Below, piece by piece: positions 25,962 to 35,593 of a stretch of DNA of 64,000 nt. The DNA is taken from NCBI RefSeq assembly GCF_007002745.1, contig NZ_SGNY01000010.1:166593-230592 (forward strand), read 5' to 3'. Both the position numbers and the translations under genes were made by a program. This DNA is from Martinezella rhizogenes (lineage in GTDB: Bacteria > Pseudomonadota > Alphaproteobacteria > Rhizobiales > Rhizobiaceae). The number at the start of each line of letters is the position of its first letter. The first letter of the stretch is position 1. Under the pieces are notes generated by a model. The model was given only the letters and a program-made list of their open reading frames with translations. It was not told the DNA's origin and did no database searches.

Positions 25962-26198
25962 ATGTCCAGCATTGCAGACCGTATCAGAAAAATCATCGTG
26001 GACCAGCTGGGCGTAGACCCCGCCACGGTCGTCGATGACGCCAATTTTGCTGACGATCTCGGTGCTGATTCCCTCGAAGTCGTTCAGGTCGTCATGGAAA
26101 TCGAAGAGGAATTCGGCGTGGAAATTCCCGATTCCGCCGCAAACACGATCCTGACCGTGGGTGATGCCATCCGCTTCATCGAAAAAAACAAGGCTTGA
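25962..26198 (+). CDS. acyl carrier protein
   Basis: A 78-residue ACP with the phosphopantetheine attachment serine in [22 protein letters not shown] (DSL motif, Ser37). Acidic helix II and the overall length fit the AcpP type. GCGGAGTCCC precedes ATG 25962. No fatty-acid synthesis genes (fabD, fabG, fabF) adjoin it, so it is a secondary ACP, perhaps serving a specialised acyl transfer. A GC hairpin follows the gene. Confidence 0.92.
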   Translation: MSSIADRIRKIIVDQLGVDPATVVDDANFADDLGADSLEVVQVVMEIEEEFGVEIPDSAANTILTVGDAIRFIEKNKA

Positions 26199-26227
26199 TT
26201 TAAGGCTTGATTTTGGGCCTGCCCGGC

Positions 26228-26249
26228 AGCGGCGGGTTTACCCGCCGCT
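26228..26249 (+). terminator. hairpin after the acyl carrier protein gene
   Basis: AGCGGCGGG and CCCGCCGCT form a perfect 9-bp stem with a TTTA loop, 29 nt after the stop. No T run follows, so it is a likely but incomplete terminator. Confidence 0.5.
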
Positions 26250-26386
26250 AACAGCGCCGCAACGGATCGGGTTTCGACGCAGGCGGCGCGACCTGTGCCA
26301 GACCGTAATATTCACCAGAGCGACGGCTAGAAAGACGGCCGGGCGTCATCCTCCCGGCGTATCTTTCGTTGGGCGCAAAAGATATA

Positions 26387-26401
26387 TGATAAAATTAGTC
26401 A
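26387..26401. promoter_or_regulatory. iron-responsive operator-like box (TGA-N9-TCA)
   Basis: The TGA...TCA pair separated by 9 nt matches the IRO consensus bound by the rhizobial iron repressor RirA. It lies in AT-rich promoter-like DNA (GATATATGATAAAATT) 76 nt upstream of the FecI-type gene, where iron-dependent control would be expected. Confidence 0.55.
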
Positions 26402-26476
26402 TGTTTATTGCCACGGGGTGATTTTTCACCTATGCAGCCCGGGATCGCTCAATCCTTCCGACCGGGAACCCGCCTC

Positions 26477-27001
26477 ATGTGGAGCAAGCCCACGTCCCGC
26501 GCACTTATCGATGATGCCGTACAGCTCTATTATGAGGAGCTGTGCAAGGCCATGAACCGGCGCGGACACACGACTGCCATTTCGCAGGAGATCGTCCACG
26601 ATCTTTACGTGCGGCTGACCGGCAAACCCCGTCTTCCCGAAAATACCTCGCTCATCCGCGCCTTTCTGGTGCGCGCCTGCGCCAATCTCGGCATCGACCG
26701 CCGCCGCCGCGAACAATTCGAGCGCAGGCTGTTTTCCGGCAGCATGGAGGAAGCGCTTGCCGCGCCACAGCCGGTTAATGATGCCGATAGCCTCGCCGAC
26801 CGGGAACATCGCCTGAAAGTGCTGCGCCGCGCCGTCATGTCCATGTCGCTACAGCGCCGGCAGGTCTTCCTTGCCAGCAGCATCGGCAACCTGAATTCGG
26901 TCGATATCGCCGCGCGAAGCGGCATCAGCAAAAACATGGTCGATCGTCATCTGCGCAAGGCTTATCTGCATTGCCTGGAGTGCCTGGAGGAAACGCTGTG
27001 A
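26477..27001 (+). CDS. ECF sigma factor, FecI type
   Basis: A 174-residue extracytoplasmic-function sigma factor. Region 2 is seen around ISQEIVHDLYVRLTGKP and region 4 as LQRRQVFLASSIGNLNSVDIAARSGISKNMVDRHLRKAYLH. It would direct RNA polymerase to the TonB-receptor gene after a surface signal. ATG 26477 (GGGAA 8 nt upstream) is chosen; ATG 26432 and TTG 26408 are in-frame alternatives that add a non-sigma-like tail. It is coupled to the FecR gene by a GTGA overlap. Confidence 0.88.
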   Translation: MWSKPTSRALIDDAVQLYYEELCKAMNRRGHTTAISQEIVHDLYVRLTGKPRLPENTSLIRAFLVRACANLGIDRRRREQFERRLFSGSMEEALAAPQPVNDADSLADREHRLKVLRRAVMSMSLQRRQVFLASSIGNLNSVDIAARSGISKNMVDRHLRKAYLHCLECLEETL

Positions 27002-27948
27002 CAGGATCGGCAAAAAGCGCCTCGACGTTGCGCGAGGAGGCCGTCGACTGGTTCCTGCAACGGCGGGAAAGCCCGGACGATCTTATGCTCGCCGCGCATT
27101 TCGATGCCTGGATCGCCGGGGATGAACGACATGCAAAGGCTTATGAGCGTGTCCGATGTCTTATGGGCGACGCCGGCGCCCTTCTGGCGGGTGATCAGGC
27201 GTTTCTGGCAAAGGCAACGCGCCGGCGCGGCGGCGGCAAAGCCAAAGCGGCGGCGGCAGCCATTGCCGGCGTCTCGCTGCTTTCCGCCTTTTACCTTACC
27301 GACATGCCCATGCGTCTGCGTTCCGACCATATGTCCGGCACGGCGGAGCGACAGGTCGTTACCGCGCCGGATGGCTCGACCATCACCCTGAATGCCCATT
27401 CCGCGATTGCACTGCGTTTCTCGAAAGAGGCGCGGCGCGTTGTGCTGCTGCGCGGGGAAATTTTCGTTGAAGTCGCCCCCGATGCGGCACGGCCTTTTTC
27501 AGTCGAGGCGGCAGGCGGCACGACAACAGCGCTCGGGACAGCCTTCGATGTCGATATGCGCAACGAAGCGACGAGCGTGACGGTGCTGGAACACAGCGTG
27601 CAGGTGGAAACCGGCAAGCAGGGCCAGAATGGCCGGGTTCATGAAAACCAGCGCGTCGATTATTCGCCCAACGGCCAGCTTGGCAGCATTGAAACGGTCG
27701 ATCCCTCCTCCGTCGCCGCCTGGCGCAACGGCCGCTTCATCTTCGAAGACAGGCCGCTTGCCGAAGTGGCGGAAACCTTCGAGCGTTATCTTCCCGGCCG
27801 CATCGTCGTGACGCGGGAGGGCCTGCGGCAAAAGCGGCTGTCGGGCAATTTCGACCTTTCCAACCCGAATGCCGCTCTTGCGGATCTGGCCGCCGCGCTG
27901 GAAATCCGCCTCATCAAAGCCGGCCCTTATCTGACGGTTCTTTATTGA
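26998..27948 (+). CDS. FecR-family anti-sigma/signal transducer
   Basis: A 316-residue inner-membrane regulator. The N-terminal cytoplasmic part (LREEAVDWFLQRRESPDD, AAHFDAWIAGDERHAKAYERV) is the anti-sigma region, followed by one transmembrane helix (AAAAAIAGVSLLSAFYL) and the periplasmic FecR domain (VTAPDGSTITLNAHSAIALRF). The C-terminal DFDLSNPNAALADLAAALEI-like stretch resembles the STN-contacting part. The start is GTG 26998, overlapping the sigma-factor stop, with GGAGG 7 nt upstream. It relays the receptor signal to the FecI-type factor. Confidence 0.92.
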   Translation: MTGSAKSASTLREEAVDWFLQRRESPDDLMLAAHFDAWIAGDERHAKAYERVRCLMGDAGALLAGDQAFLAKATRRRGGGKAKAAAAAIAGVSLLSAFYLTDMPMRLRSDHMSGTAERQVVTAPDGSTITLNAHSAIALRFSKEARRVVLLRGEIFVEVAPDAARPFSVEAAGGTTTALGTAFDVDMRNEATSVTVLEHSVQVETGKQGQNGRVHENQRVDYSPNGQLGSIETVDPSSVAAWRNGRFIFEDRPLAEVAETFERYLPGRIVVTREGLRQKRLSGNFDLSNPNAALADLAAALEIRLIKAGPYLTVLY

Positions 27949-28039
27949 GTGAAATTTTTTCGCCGGGGGTGTCCTTAAAAAACGGGTCCATTCGTTCGTG
28001 GAGCAGAACAATATCTGCCGCCCCGGAGAGGTGCCCGAA

Positions 28040-30544
28040 ATGACCAGACCAGAACCCGCTTTCCGCCACAGGACACGCGCCCGCGCATCATTATTTTCCC
28101 TTTTACTTGCCAGTGCGGCCATGGCGGCTATTCCCGCACAGGTCTTAGCGCAGCAAACCCAGAAGGTGGCAATCAACCTGCCCGCCGGCAACATGGCGAC
28201 CGCGCTCAATCGTCTCGCCAGCCAGTCCGGCCTGCAAATGGTCTATGACGCCTCCGTTGCCAGGGGTCTGAAAAGCGCTTCCGTATCGGGAACCATGACG
28301 CCGGCCGAGGCGCTGGAGCGGCTGCTTTCGGGAACCGGCATTCGTTACCAGTTCATCGGCGAAAAAACCGTCCGCATGGAAATGGCCAACCGTTCCGCCA
28401 CCGCCTCCGAAGGCGGTGAAAGCACCGTGCTTCAGCCGATTACACTCAAGGGCGGACGTGTCTTCAACGGCGATGCCCCAAGCGTGGTCGAGATCGATCA
28501 GGCCGCCATCGAGGCCGCACAATCCAACTCCCTGCCGCAACTTCTTCAGAAAACCCCGGGTGTCAGCGCCAGCGGCGGCGTGCGCTCGCAAGGGCAGTCC
28601 ACCTCCATTCGCGGCTTTGCCCGGCAGTCCGACGTGCGGCTGCTGCTGGATGGCGCACCGAAGAATTTCGAGCGTTACGACCAGGGTACCGTCTTCATCG
28701 ATCCGGAACTGCTCAAGCGCGTGGAAATCCAGAAAGGCGCGACATCCGTCCGTTATGGCAATGGCGGCTTCGGCGGCACCGTCATAATGGAAAGCAAGAC
28801 GGCTTCCGACATGCTGAAACCGGGCCAGAGCTTCGGCGCATGGGGCAAGACCAGCTTCCAGTCGGCCAACAAGCAGAAGCTCGGATCGGCGGCGATCTAC
28901 GGCAAATCCGATTTCGGCGGCCCCGTGACCTATGACGGGCTTGCCTCGATCATCTGGCGCAAGAGCGACAATATGCGCGTCGGCGGCGGTCAGGTCTATG
29001 ACGCGTCCAACGACAAGATCACCTCTTTCTCCGCCAATGCCGGTGCCGCCTATGACGGCCACGAGCTGCGCGCTTCGGTCATCTACGGCAAATCTGGCGA
29101 TTACGGCCCGCTTGCCGCCAATCGCGGTGATCTCGGTCTGACGGCCTATTCCATCAAGACCTATGGTTATGATCTCGCGCGGCTGAGAGCACTGGCCTGG
29201 CGCGACATGGAGGATTTTTCCTCGACGCTGAAATATTCCTATGACGGTGACAGCGACCTTGTGAATTTCAAGGCGATGGCGAGCTTTTCCGCCACCAGCC
29301 TCGACATGACCCGTCCGGCCATTCCGGGTTTCGTTCCGACAGGCTCGCTCGGCGGCATGCAGGACGACACGAAATATACCGACTTCAAGCTGGAGGCGGA
29401 AAACACCTCCAATTTCGAGCTCGGCGGCGTGTCCCATGTCGCCAATTATGGCGTGCAATATATGCGCCATGAGCGGGACTCATGGATGTACGACATCGCC
29501 AACCGCACCAGCGCCCAATATAATTACGGCCGTTATGCCTCATGGATCAAGCCGGAAGGCAAGCAGGAAACCATCGCTGCCTTCTTCCGCGACGAGATCA
29601 GCCTGACCGACACGTTCAAGGTGACACCGGGCATCAGGTTCGACCATATCCGCTCGCAAGGCGTGCCCAATGCCGCGCCGCGTTATAACACACCGGCCGC
29701 CGGTCACGATTATTCTGCCGTGTCTCACAGCGGCGCGACGCCGGCTCTCAGCATGCGCTGGGAAGCGGTGCCCGGCACCACCTTCTTTGCCGACTGGGCC
29801 TATGCCATGCGCGCGCCGGTCATTGACGAACTCTATTCAAGCCAGAGCCTGGCAACCACGGCGTCGGGAACTTCGCGTAACCTGAAGGTCGAGCGCAACA
29901 ACAACTTCAATCTGGGTGTTTCCCAGCGTTTCGATGACGTGTTCCAGAACGGCGACAGCCTGACGGCTTCGATCGGCGGCTTTTACAACAACGTCACCAA
30001 TCCCATCACCCGGCGGTTCGGCAGCGCCAACCTTGCCCGCGTCAAGAATGTGCCCTTCTACTGGAACACACCGTCCTACAAGATTTACGGCCTCGATGTC
30101 TCGGCGAGCTATGATTCCGATTACATCTTCGGAAATCTCGGGGTTTCCTGGATGAACGGTTCCCGCAACGGCGCGATCAACGATGTCTATGGTCCAGATA
30201 CCTATATGAACGACCTGTCGCCGCTGACCGCCAACCTTCAACTGGGTTACAAGCTGCCGGACTGGGATCTGGCGCTCAGCTGGAACGGCCAGTTCGTCGC
30301 CCATCAGGAGCGCACGCCCGTCAACCAGGGTACTGGATATTTCTACGCACGGCCCGAAAGCCTGGGTTACGCCGTGCACGGCATCGCTATCGACTGGACA
30401 CCGAAGGAAGGCATGTTGGCCGGGCTGGAAGTGCATGCCGCAGTCGAAAACCTGTTCGACAAATATTACTTCCCCTATCTCAGCGATGGCATCGCCGCCC
30501 AGCCGGGCCGAAATTTCAAGCTGTCGATCAGCCGCAAATTCTGA
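28040..30544 (+). CDS. TonB-dependent outer-membrane transducer receptor, probable heme/iron
   Basis: An 834-residue receptor. A signal peptide ends PAQVLAQQ; an STN signalling domain follows (INLPAGNMATALNRLASQSGLQMVYD, residues about 42-110), then a TonB-box/plug region (SVVEIDQAAIEAAQ, LPQLLQKTPGVSASGG) and a 22-strand barrel ending in the canonical terminal Phe (KLSISRKF). YAMRAPVIDELY resembles the FRAP motif of heme receptors, while a clear NPNL motif is missing. ATG 28040 with GGAGAGG upstream is chosen. With the upstream FecI-FecR pair it forms a surface-signalling uptake system. The ligand, heme or siderophore, is not settled. Confidence 0.9.
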   Translation: MTRPEPAFRHRTRARASLFSLLLASAAMAAIPAQVLAQQTQKVAINLPAGNMATALNRLASQSGLQMVYDASVARGLKSASVSGTMTPAEALERLLSGTGIRYQFIGEKTVRMEMANRSATASEGGESTVLQPITLKGGRVFNGDAPSVVEIDQAAIEAAQSNSLPQLLQKTPGVSASGGVRSQGQSTSIRGFARQSDVRLLLDGAPKNFERYDQGTVFIDPELLKRVEIQKGATSVRYGNGGFGGTVIMESKTASDMLKPGQSFGAWGKTSFQSANKQKLGSAAIYGKSDFGGPVTYDGLASIIWRKSDNMRVGGGQVYDASNDKITSFSANAGAAYDGHELRASVIYGKSGDYGPLAANRGDLGLTAYSIKTYGYDLARLRALAWRDMEDFSSTLKYSYDGDSDLVNFKAMASFSATSLDMTRPAIPGFVPTGSLGGMQDDTKYTDFKLEAENTSNFELGGVSHVANYGVQYMRHERDSWMYDIANRTSAQYNYGRYASWIKPEGKQETIAAFFRDEISLTDTFKVTPGIRFDHIRSQGVPNAAPRYNTPAAGHDYSAVSHSGATPALSMRWEAVPGTTFFADWAYAMRAPVIDELYSSQSLATTASGTSRNLKVERNNNFNLGVSQRFDDVFQNGDSLTASIGGFYNNVTNPITRRFGSANLARVKNVPFYWNTPSYKIYGLDVSASYDSDYIFGNLGVSWMNGSRNGAINDVYGPDTYMNDLSPLTANLQLGYKLPDWDLALSWNGQFVAHQERTPVNQGTGYFYARPESLGYAVHGIAIDWTPKEGMLAGLEVHAAVENLFDKYYFPYLSDGIAAQPGRNFKLSISRKF

Positions 30545-30560
30545 ACCCGGAAAACCAAAG

Positions 30561-30581
30561 GGGCGGAAACCATTTCCGCCC
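30561..30581. terminator. hairpin between convergent genes
   Basis: GGGCGGAAA and TTTCCGCCC form a perfect 9-bp stem with a CCA loop, 17 nt after the receptor stop and 13 nt before the GH105 stop on the other strand. It probably serves both genes, though T runs are short. Confidence 0.55.
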
Positions 30582-30593
30582 TTCCCCCATTCA

Positions 30594-31688
30594 TCACTTT
30601 AGTTGAAGACTTTCGGCATAGGCCATCATCAACGGCCCGATGCCTTTGGCGTCATCGGAGACAACCGGCTCGGTCAGGTAATAATCCGGGGAGCCATCGC
30701 GATAATTGCCCTCGAAGCCGCCAAGCCCGGCAACATGGACGATGCCGGTTAGGCGGACGACACCCTCTTCATCAGCCTTGAGCCGCGTTTCCAGCAATGC
30801 ATCAAGCGCCCGACGGCCAGCCGCGCGGGCAACATCCGCCTCTTTACCTGATAAGAGCCGCAACCGGCTCGCCCGCAGCAAGGCGTAAGCGAACATGGCC
30901 GAGGCGGAGGTTTCCTCGTAATTGCCGGCAAGGGCCGGATTATCGAGCACCTGCATCCACAAACCTTTTGGCGTCTGCCGTGCAACAAGTCCCGCCAGAA
31001 GCAGACGCGTCTTTTCCCGAAGCTGCGCCGTGCTGTCATCATCCGGCAGGATGACCAGCGCATCCACCAGCGCCATGGCAAGCCAGCCCACCGCACGCGC
31101 CCAGATGGCTGGCGATTTGCCGCTTGCGGGATCGGCCCAGCGCTGGTCGCGGCTTTCATCATAGCCATGGACATAAAGCCCGCCGGCATCCGCTGTCAGC
31201 GCAAGCGCGGTTGTGAATTGCCGAAGTGCATCGTCGATCAGTTCAGCGCGACCAGTCGCCTGCGCATATTCGATCTGGAAAGGCAGCCCCATATAGAGCC
31301 CATCCAGCCAGACCTGATGCGGATAACGCTTCTTGTGCCAATAATTACCCGCCTTGATGCGCGGATGGCTGTGGAGCTGGCCCGCCAGATGTTCTGCGGC
31401 GGCCAGATAACGCGCCTCACCCGTTTCCGCCGCCAGCGGAAAGAGGACGCGCCCGGCGAGAACATGATCGATATTATATTCCTCCGGCGCGTAACCGGTA
31501 AGCACTCCATCGGCCGATATCTGCGCATCAGCCAGACGATGAAGATGTTCGCTCCAGCGCCGGTCTCCGTTCGCCTGAAACAGAAGCTGCAGCCCCCGAT
31601 AGATACATCCATCCTCATAACACCAGCTGCCACCCTTGTAGTGCCGGTACCGTTTTGAGAATTGATCAAAATAATCAGTGGCTTTCAT
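30594..31688 (-). CDS. GH105 unsaturated (rhamno)galacturonyl hydrolase
   Basis: A 364-residue GH88/GH105-type (alpha/alpha)6-barrel enzyme that removes the unsaturated uronic residue left by pectate or rhamnogalacturonan lyases. YKGGSWCYEDGCIYRGLQ, YNIDHVLAGR, QVWLDGLYMGLPF (catalytic-region Asp), WARAVGWLAMALVDAL and YEETSASAMFAYALLR are typical. There is no signal peptide, so it acts in the cytoplasm. ATG 31688 (GAGGAAA upstream) is chosen over an upstream TTG. It lies downstream of the galactarate enzymes on the same strand, so its product 5-keto-4-deoxyuronate would feed KdgF-KduI-KduD. Confidence 0.9.
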   Translation of the reverse strand: MKATDYFDQFSKRYRHYKGGSWCYEDGCIYRGLQLLFQANGDRRWSEHLHRLADAQISADGVLTGYAPEEYNIDHVLAGRVLFPLAAETGEARYLAAAEHLAGQLHSHPRIKAGNYWHKKRYPHQVWLDGLYMGLPFQIEYAQATGRAELIDDALRQFTTALALTADAGGLYVHGYDESRDQRWADPASGKSPAIWARAVGWLAMALVDALVILPDDDSTAQLREKTRLLLAGLVARQTPKGLWMQVLDNPALAGNYEETSASAMFAYALLRASRLRLLSGKEADVARAAGRRALDALLETRLKADEEGVVRLTGIVHVAGLGGFEGNYRDGSPDYYLTEPVVSDDAKGIGPLMMAYAESLQLK

Positions 31689-31787
31689 GAGTTTCCTCAA
31701 CAAGATTGCAACGCCTGCCAGCCCGACATGCCAAGACCCTTCAGTCAGCGATGATGGGTTTGCCCTGCCCCATCGTCTCGACTGAAA

Positions 31788-32666
31788 TTATGCCGCAGCT
31801 GATGGTGGCAGCTTGAACAGCGCCTCAGGATTATCCACCAAAGCGCGTTGACGCGCAGCGTCATCCGGCAACCAGCCAAGAACCAGTTCCGCAAGCCTTG
31901 CATCATCGGGGTAGGCTGCGGTCTCCCTGATGGAATTATGCGGCCAATTGGTGCCCCAGACGATGCGTTCCGGCGCATGGGCCGCAATCACCCGCGAAAA
32001 GGCGGCGACGTCTTCATAGGGCCAGCTGTCGCGCGAACTTTCATAGACACCGGCGAACTTGAACCAGAGATTGCCACGGTCGATGAGCTTCAGGAGCGCC
32101 GCCATCTCCGGGCCGTCGGTCTTGATGCCCTTGAAGAACTTGCCGTGATGATCGAACACCCAGCGCGAGCGGATTTTCTCAAGACGCGGCAGGTGATCGA
32201 GCAGCGTATTGCCATCAAACTGCACCGCCACCATCCAGTCGGCGGCGTGCGCCCGCTCATCGACCGCTTCCAGCTCGGACAGGTTCACCGCACCGCCCGG
32301 CAGGTCCATGATACGCGCCCCGACGGTACCGGCAGCGGTGAGGCTTTCCATGTCCTTTTCGGTGGTTTTCGCATCAATGATGACAACCGCGCGGGCCGCT
32401 TCGCCGATTTCAGCAACGCAGGCAAGCGTATTGGCATTGTCGCGCTGGTGGGCATTGCCCTGGGTGATGATGACCCGGTCGATACCGAGCCATTGCATCA
32501 GCTTTCGGTAGTCGGCGGGACCGGGAAGCGAGCCCGGCGGCAGGCCCGGCCCGCCCGGTAAGGCGGGATAACCCGGCAGATAAAGATGCATCTGCGTATC
32601 GACGGCACCCCTCGGAAAAGCAGGGCTCGGCGCTTCACCCGTCAGCTGGCGTTCAAGCTCACTCAT
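31788..32666 (-). CDS. gli: D-galactarolactone isomerase
   Basis: A 292-residue amidohydrolase-superfamily enzyme. VDTQMHLYLPGYP near residue 22 and RIVWGTNWPHNSIRE near residue 232 are the metal-site-like motifs. In A. fabrum C58 the protein in this position next to gci converts galactaro-1,5-lactone, the Udh product, to the 1,4-lactone, and this gene has the same size and context. Its start overlaps the gci stop by 4 nt. Confidence 0.92.
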   Translation of the reverse strand: MSELERQLTGEAPSPAFPRGAVDTQMHLYLPGYPALPGGPGLPPGSLPGPADYRKLMQWLGIDRVIITQGNAHQRDNANTLACVAEIGEAARAVVIIDAKTTEKDMESLTAAGTVGARIMDLPGGAVNLSELEAVDERAHAADWMVAVQFDGNTLLDHLPRLEKIRSRWVFDHHGKFFKGIKTDGPEMAALLKLIDRGNLWFKFAGVYESSRDSWPYEDVAAFSRVIAAHAPERIVWGTNWPHNSIRETAAYPDDARLAELVLGWLPDDAARQRALVDNPEALFKLPPSAAA

Positions 32667-33799
32667 GCGTCCGGCATCCTGAATTCGACAAGGGCATCCC
32701 GGTTTATTTCGATGCCGAGACCCGGACCATCGGGAATGGCGACAACGCCATTGACCGCCTCGATCGGCTTGCTCAGAACCGCCTGCCGGAACGGATTATA
32801 GGTGCGGTCAAATTCCATGACCGGCTCTATCGGATTGACGCGAACGGGATCTGGCGTCATCGCCGCCATGAATTGCAGCGCGGCGGCGATCTGCACGCCC
32901 GTGCCCCAGACATGCGGCACGATGCGCACGCCATGTAACGTGGCAAGCGTGGCGATCTTCTGCGTTTCGGAAAAACCACCGCAACCGCAGAGATCGGGCT
33001 GGAGAATATCCACGGCTCCGGCGGAAAGCGCCTGCCACATGCCGTAACGCCCATGCCAGGTCTCACCGCCCGCAACCGGGATCGGCTGGCCGGCCCGCAC
33101 GCGGGCATAGGCATCAAGCTGTTCGGGAACAACAGGCTCTTCGAACCAGTCGATGCCATAGTCGGCAGCGCGGTTGCCGAGCATAATGGCTTCAGTGATG
33201 GTATAACCGTGATTGGCGTCGATCATCAGCCGCATATCCGGCCCGATGGCATCGCGCACGGCGGCGATGACCCTGAGGTCTTCTTCAATGCCGAAGCCGA
33301 TCTTGATCTTGCAGGCGTGAAAGCCCTCCGCCCGCCGCTGCGCCATCTCGGATGCATTATCGGACACGCGGTCGACACCATCGCGCTTGAAGCTGCCGGT
33401 GGCATAGGCGCGCACGCTTTCGCGCCAGCGCCCGCCAAGCAGCAAGGAGATTGAAGCGCCGTAATGCTTGCCCTTGATATCCCAGAGCGCGATATCGATA
33501 CCAGACAAGGCAGTAAGACTGAGGCCGCGCTGGCCCTGATCGCGCAGGGCATTATAAAGCACGGCCCAGAGCTTTTCGGTCTGGCGCGGGTCCTGGCCGA
33601 TAAGCCAGCCGGCGTAAGCCTGAACCACGGCGGCGTTCGGTCTGGCCGGGCCGAGGCATTCGCCCCAGCCGACCGTTCCGTCATCGCATTCGATCTCCAC
33701 CAGAATATGGGCGCGACGATCAAAGCGCATGGAAGCGCTTTCAAACGGCGTGTCCAGCCGGTGTTCGAGCAGATGCGTGCGCACCGCAGTGATTTTCAT
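32663..33799 (-). CDS. gci: D-galactarolactone cycloisomerase
   Basis: A 378-residue enolase-superfamily enzyme of the mandelate racemase/muconate lactonising type. The KxK base motif is in HACKIKIGFG, metal ligands in LMIDANHGY, WFEEPVVPEQ and VAGGETW, and the second base region in HVWGTGVQIAAA. It opens galactarolactone to 3-deoxy-2-keto-L-threo-hexarate. The sequence closely resembles the characterised Gci of A. fabrum C58 from memory of that protein. It lies between kdgD and gli, overlapping the latter. Confidence 0.96.
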   Translation of the reverse strand: MKITAVRTHLLEHRLDTPFESASMRFDRRAHILVEIECDDGTVGWGECLGPARPNAAVVQAYAGWLIGQDPRQTEKLWAVLYNALRDQGQRGLSLTALSGIDIALWDIKGKHYGASISLLLGGRWRESVRAYATGSFKRDGVDRVSDNASEMAQRRAEGFHACKIKIGFGIEEDLRVIAAVRDAIGPDMRLMIDANHGYTITEAIMLGNRAADYGIDWFEEPVVPEQLDAYARVRAGQPIPVAGGETWHGRYGMWQALSAGAVDILQPDLCGCGGFSETQKIATLATLHGVRIVPHVWGTGVQIAAALQFMAAMTPDPVRVNPIEPVMEFDRTYNPFRQAVLSKPIEAVNGVVAIPDGPGLGIEINRDALVEFRMPDA

Positions 33800-33823
33800 G
33801 GCTCCCCTCCCGTTATGCCGTGA

Positions 33824-34756
<933 letters not shown>

Positions 34757-34805
34757 TCACTGACTGAAAGCCACCTAAGCCGCTTGCCGCACCTTTGTCA
34801 ACAAC

Positions 34806-34828
34806 TCATCATACATCTTGTATGATGA
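34806..34828. promoter_or_regulatory. operator-like palindrome before kdgD
   Basis: Perfect 10-bp arms TCATCATACA and TGTATGATGA with a 3-nt centre lie in the 111-nt gap between kduD and kdgD. The core TCATACA/TGTATGA resembles a GntR-type operator; its right half TGTATGA recurs at 36480-36486. The nearby FadR-type GntR protein is the likely binder (inference). Confidence 0.72.
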
Positions 34829-34849
34829 ATTTCGAAAATCTGCCACAGA

Positions 34850-35593
34850 TTAACGCGCCAGCCAGCCGCCATCGACATTGAGAATGGCGCCATGCACGTA
34901 ATCCGCCGCCGGCGACGCCAGAAATACCGCCGCGCCGGCAATATCCTGCGAGTGCCCCCAGCGACCTGCCGGAATGCGCTCGAGAATGGCCTTGTTGCGG
35001 GCGGCATCCGCACGCAGCGCCTCGGTATTGTTGGTTTCGATATAACCGGGGGCAATGGCATTCACATTGATGCCCCTGGCGGCCCACTCATTGGCCAGAA
35101 GCTTGGTGAGACCGGCAACGCCATGTTTCGCCGCTGTGTAGGACGGCACGCGGATGCCACCCTGAAACGACAGAAGCGAGGCGATATTGACCACCTTGCC
35201 GGAGCGGCCTTTCGCCAGCAGCTCTTTGGCGAAAGCCTGCGTGGTGAAAAACAGCGCTTTCAGATTGACGTCCATCACCTCATCCCAGTCGAGTTCGGAA
35301 AACTCGACGGAATCGGCGCGGCGGATGATGCCGGCATTGTTGACGAGAATATCGAAACCGGCGTCAGCAAAACTGTCCTTCGCCGCCAGCGGATCGGCGA
35401 AATCGATGAGCAGTGCGCTCGCCTTGCCGCCTTCTTTTGCGATGATATCAAGCGTTTCATCCGGTGCGCGGCGGGCGGCGCAGACCACCTCTGCGCCAGC
35501 GGCGGCAAGACCAACAGCAATCGCCTGGCCAAGGCCGGTATTTGCGCCCGTCACAAGCGCCTTGCGCCCTTCAAGCGAAAAGGGGTTTCTCAT
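34850..35593 (-). CDS. kduD: 2-dehydro-3-deoxy-D-gluconate 5-dehydrogenase
   Basis: A 247-residue short-chain dehydrogenase. TGANTGLGQAIA is the NAD-binding motif, NNAG follows at about residue 84, and the catalytic Ser-Tyr-Lys is in SLLSFQGG...YTAAKHG. It reduces 2,5-diketo-3-deoxygluconate to 2-keto-3-deoxygluconate in pectin breakdown. The start overlaps the end of kduI by 4 nt, and the tail ends with the usual NVDGGWLAR. Confidence 0.94.
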   Translation of the reverse strand: MRNPFSLEGRKALVTGANTGLGQAIAVGLAAAGAEVVCAARRAPDETLDIIAKEGGKASALLIDFADPLAAKDSFADAGFDILVNNAGIIRRADSVEFSELDWDEVMDVNLKALFFTTQAFAKELLAKGRSGKVVNIASLLSFQGGIRVPSYTAAKHGVAGLTKLLANEWAARGINVNAIAPGYIETNNTEALRADAARNKAILERIPAGRWGHSQDIAGAAVFLASPAADYVHGAILNVDGGWLAR

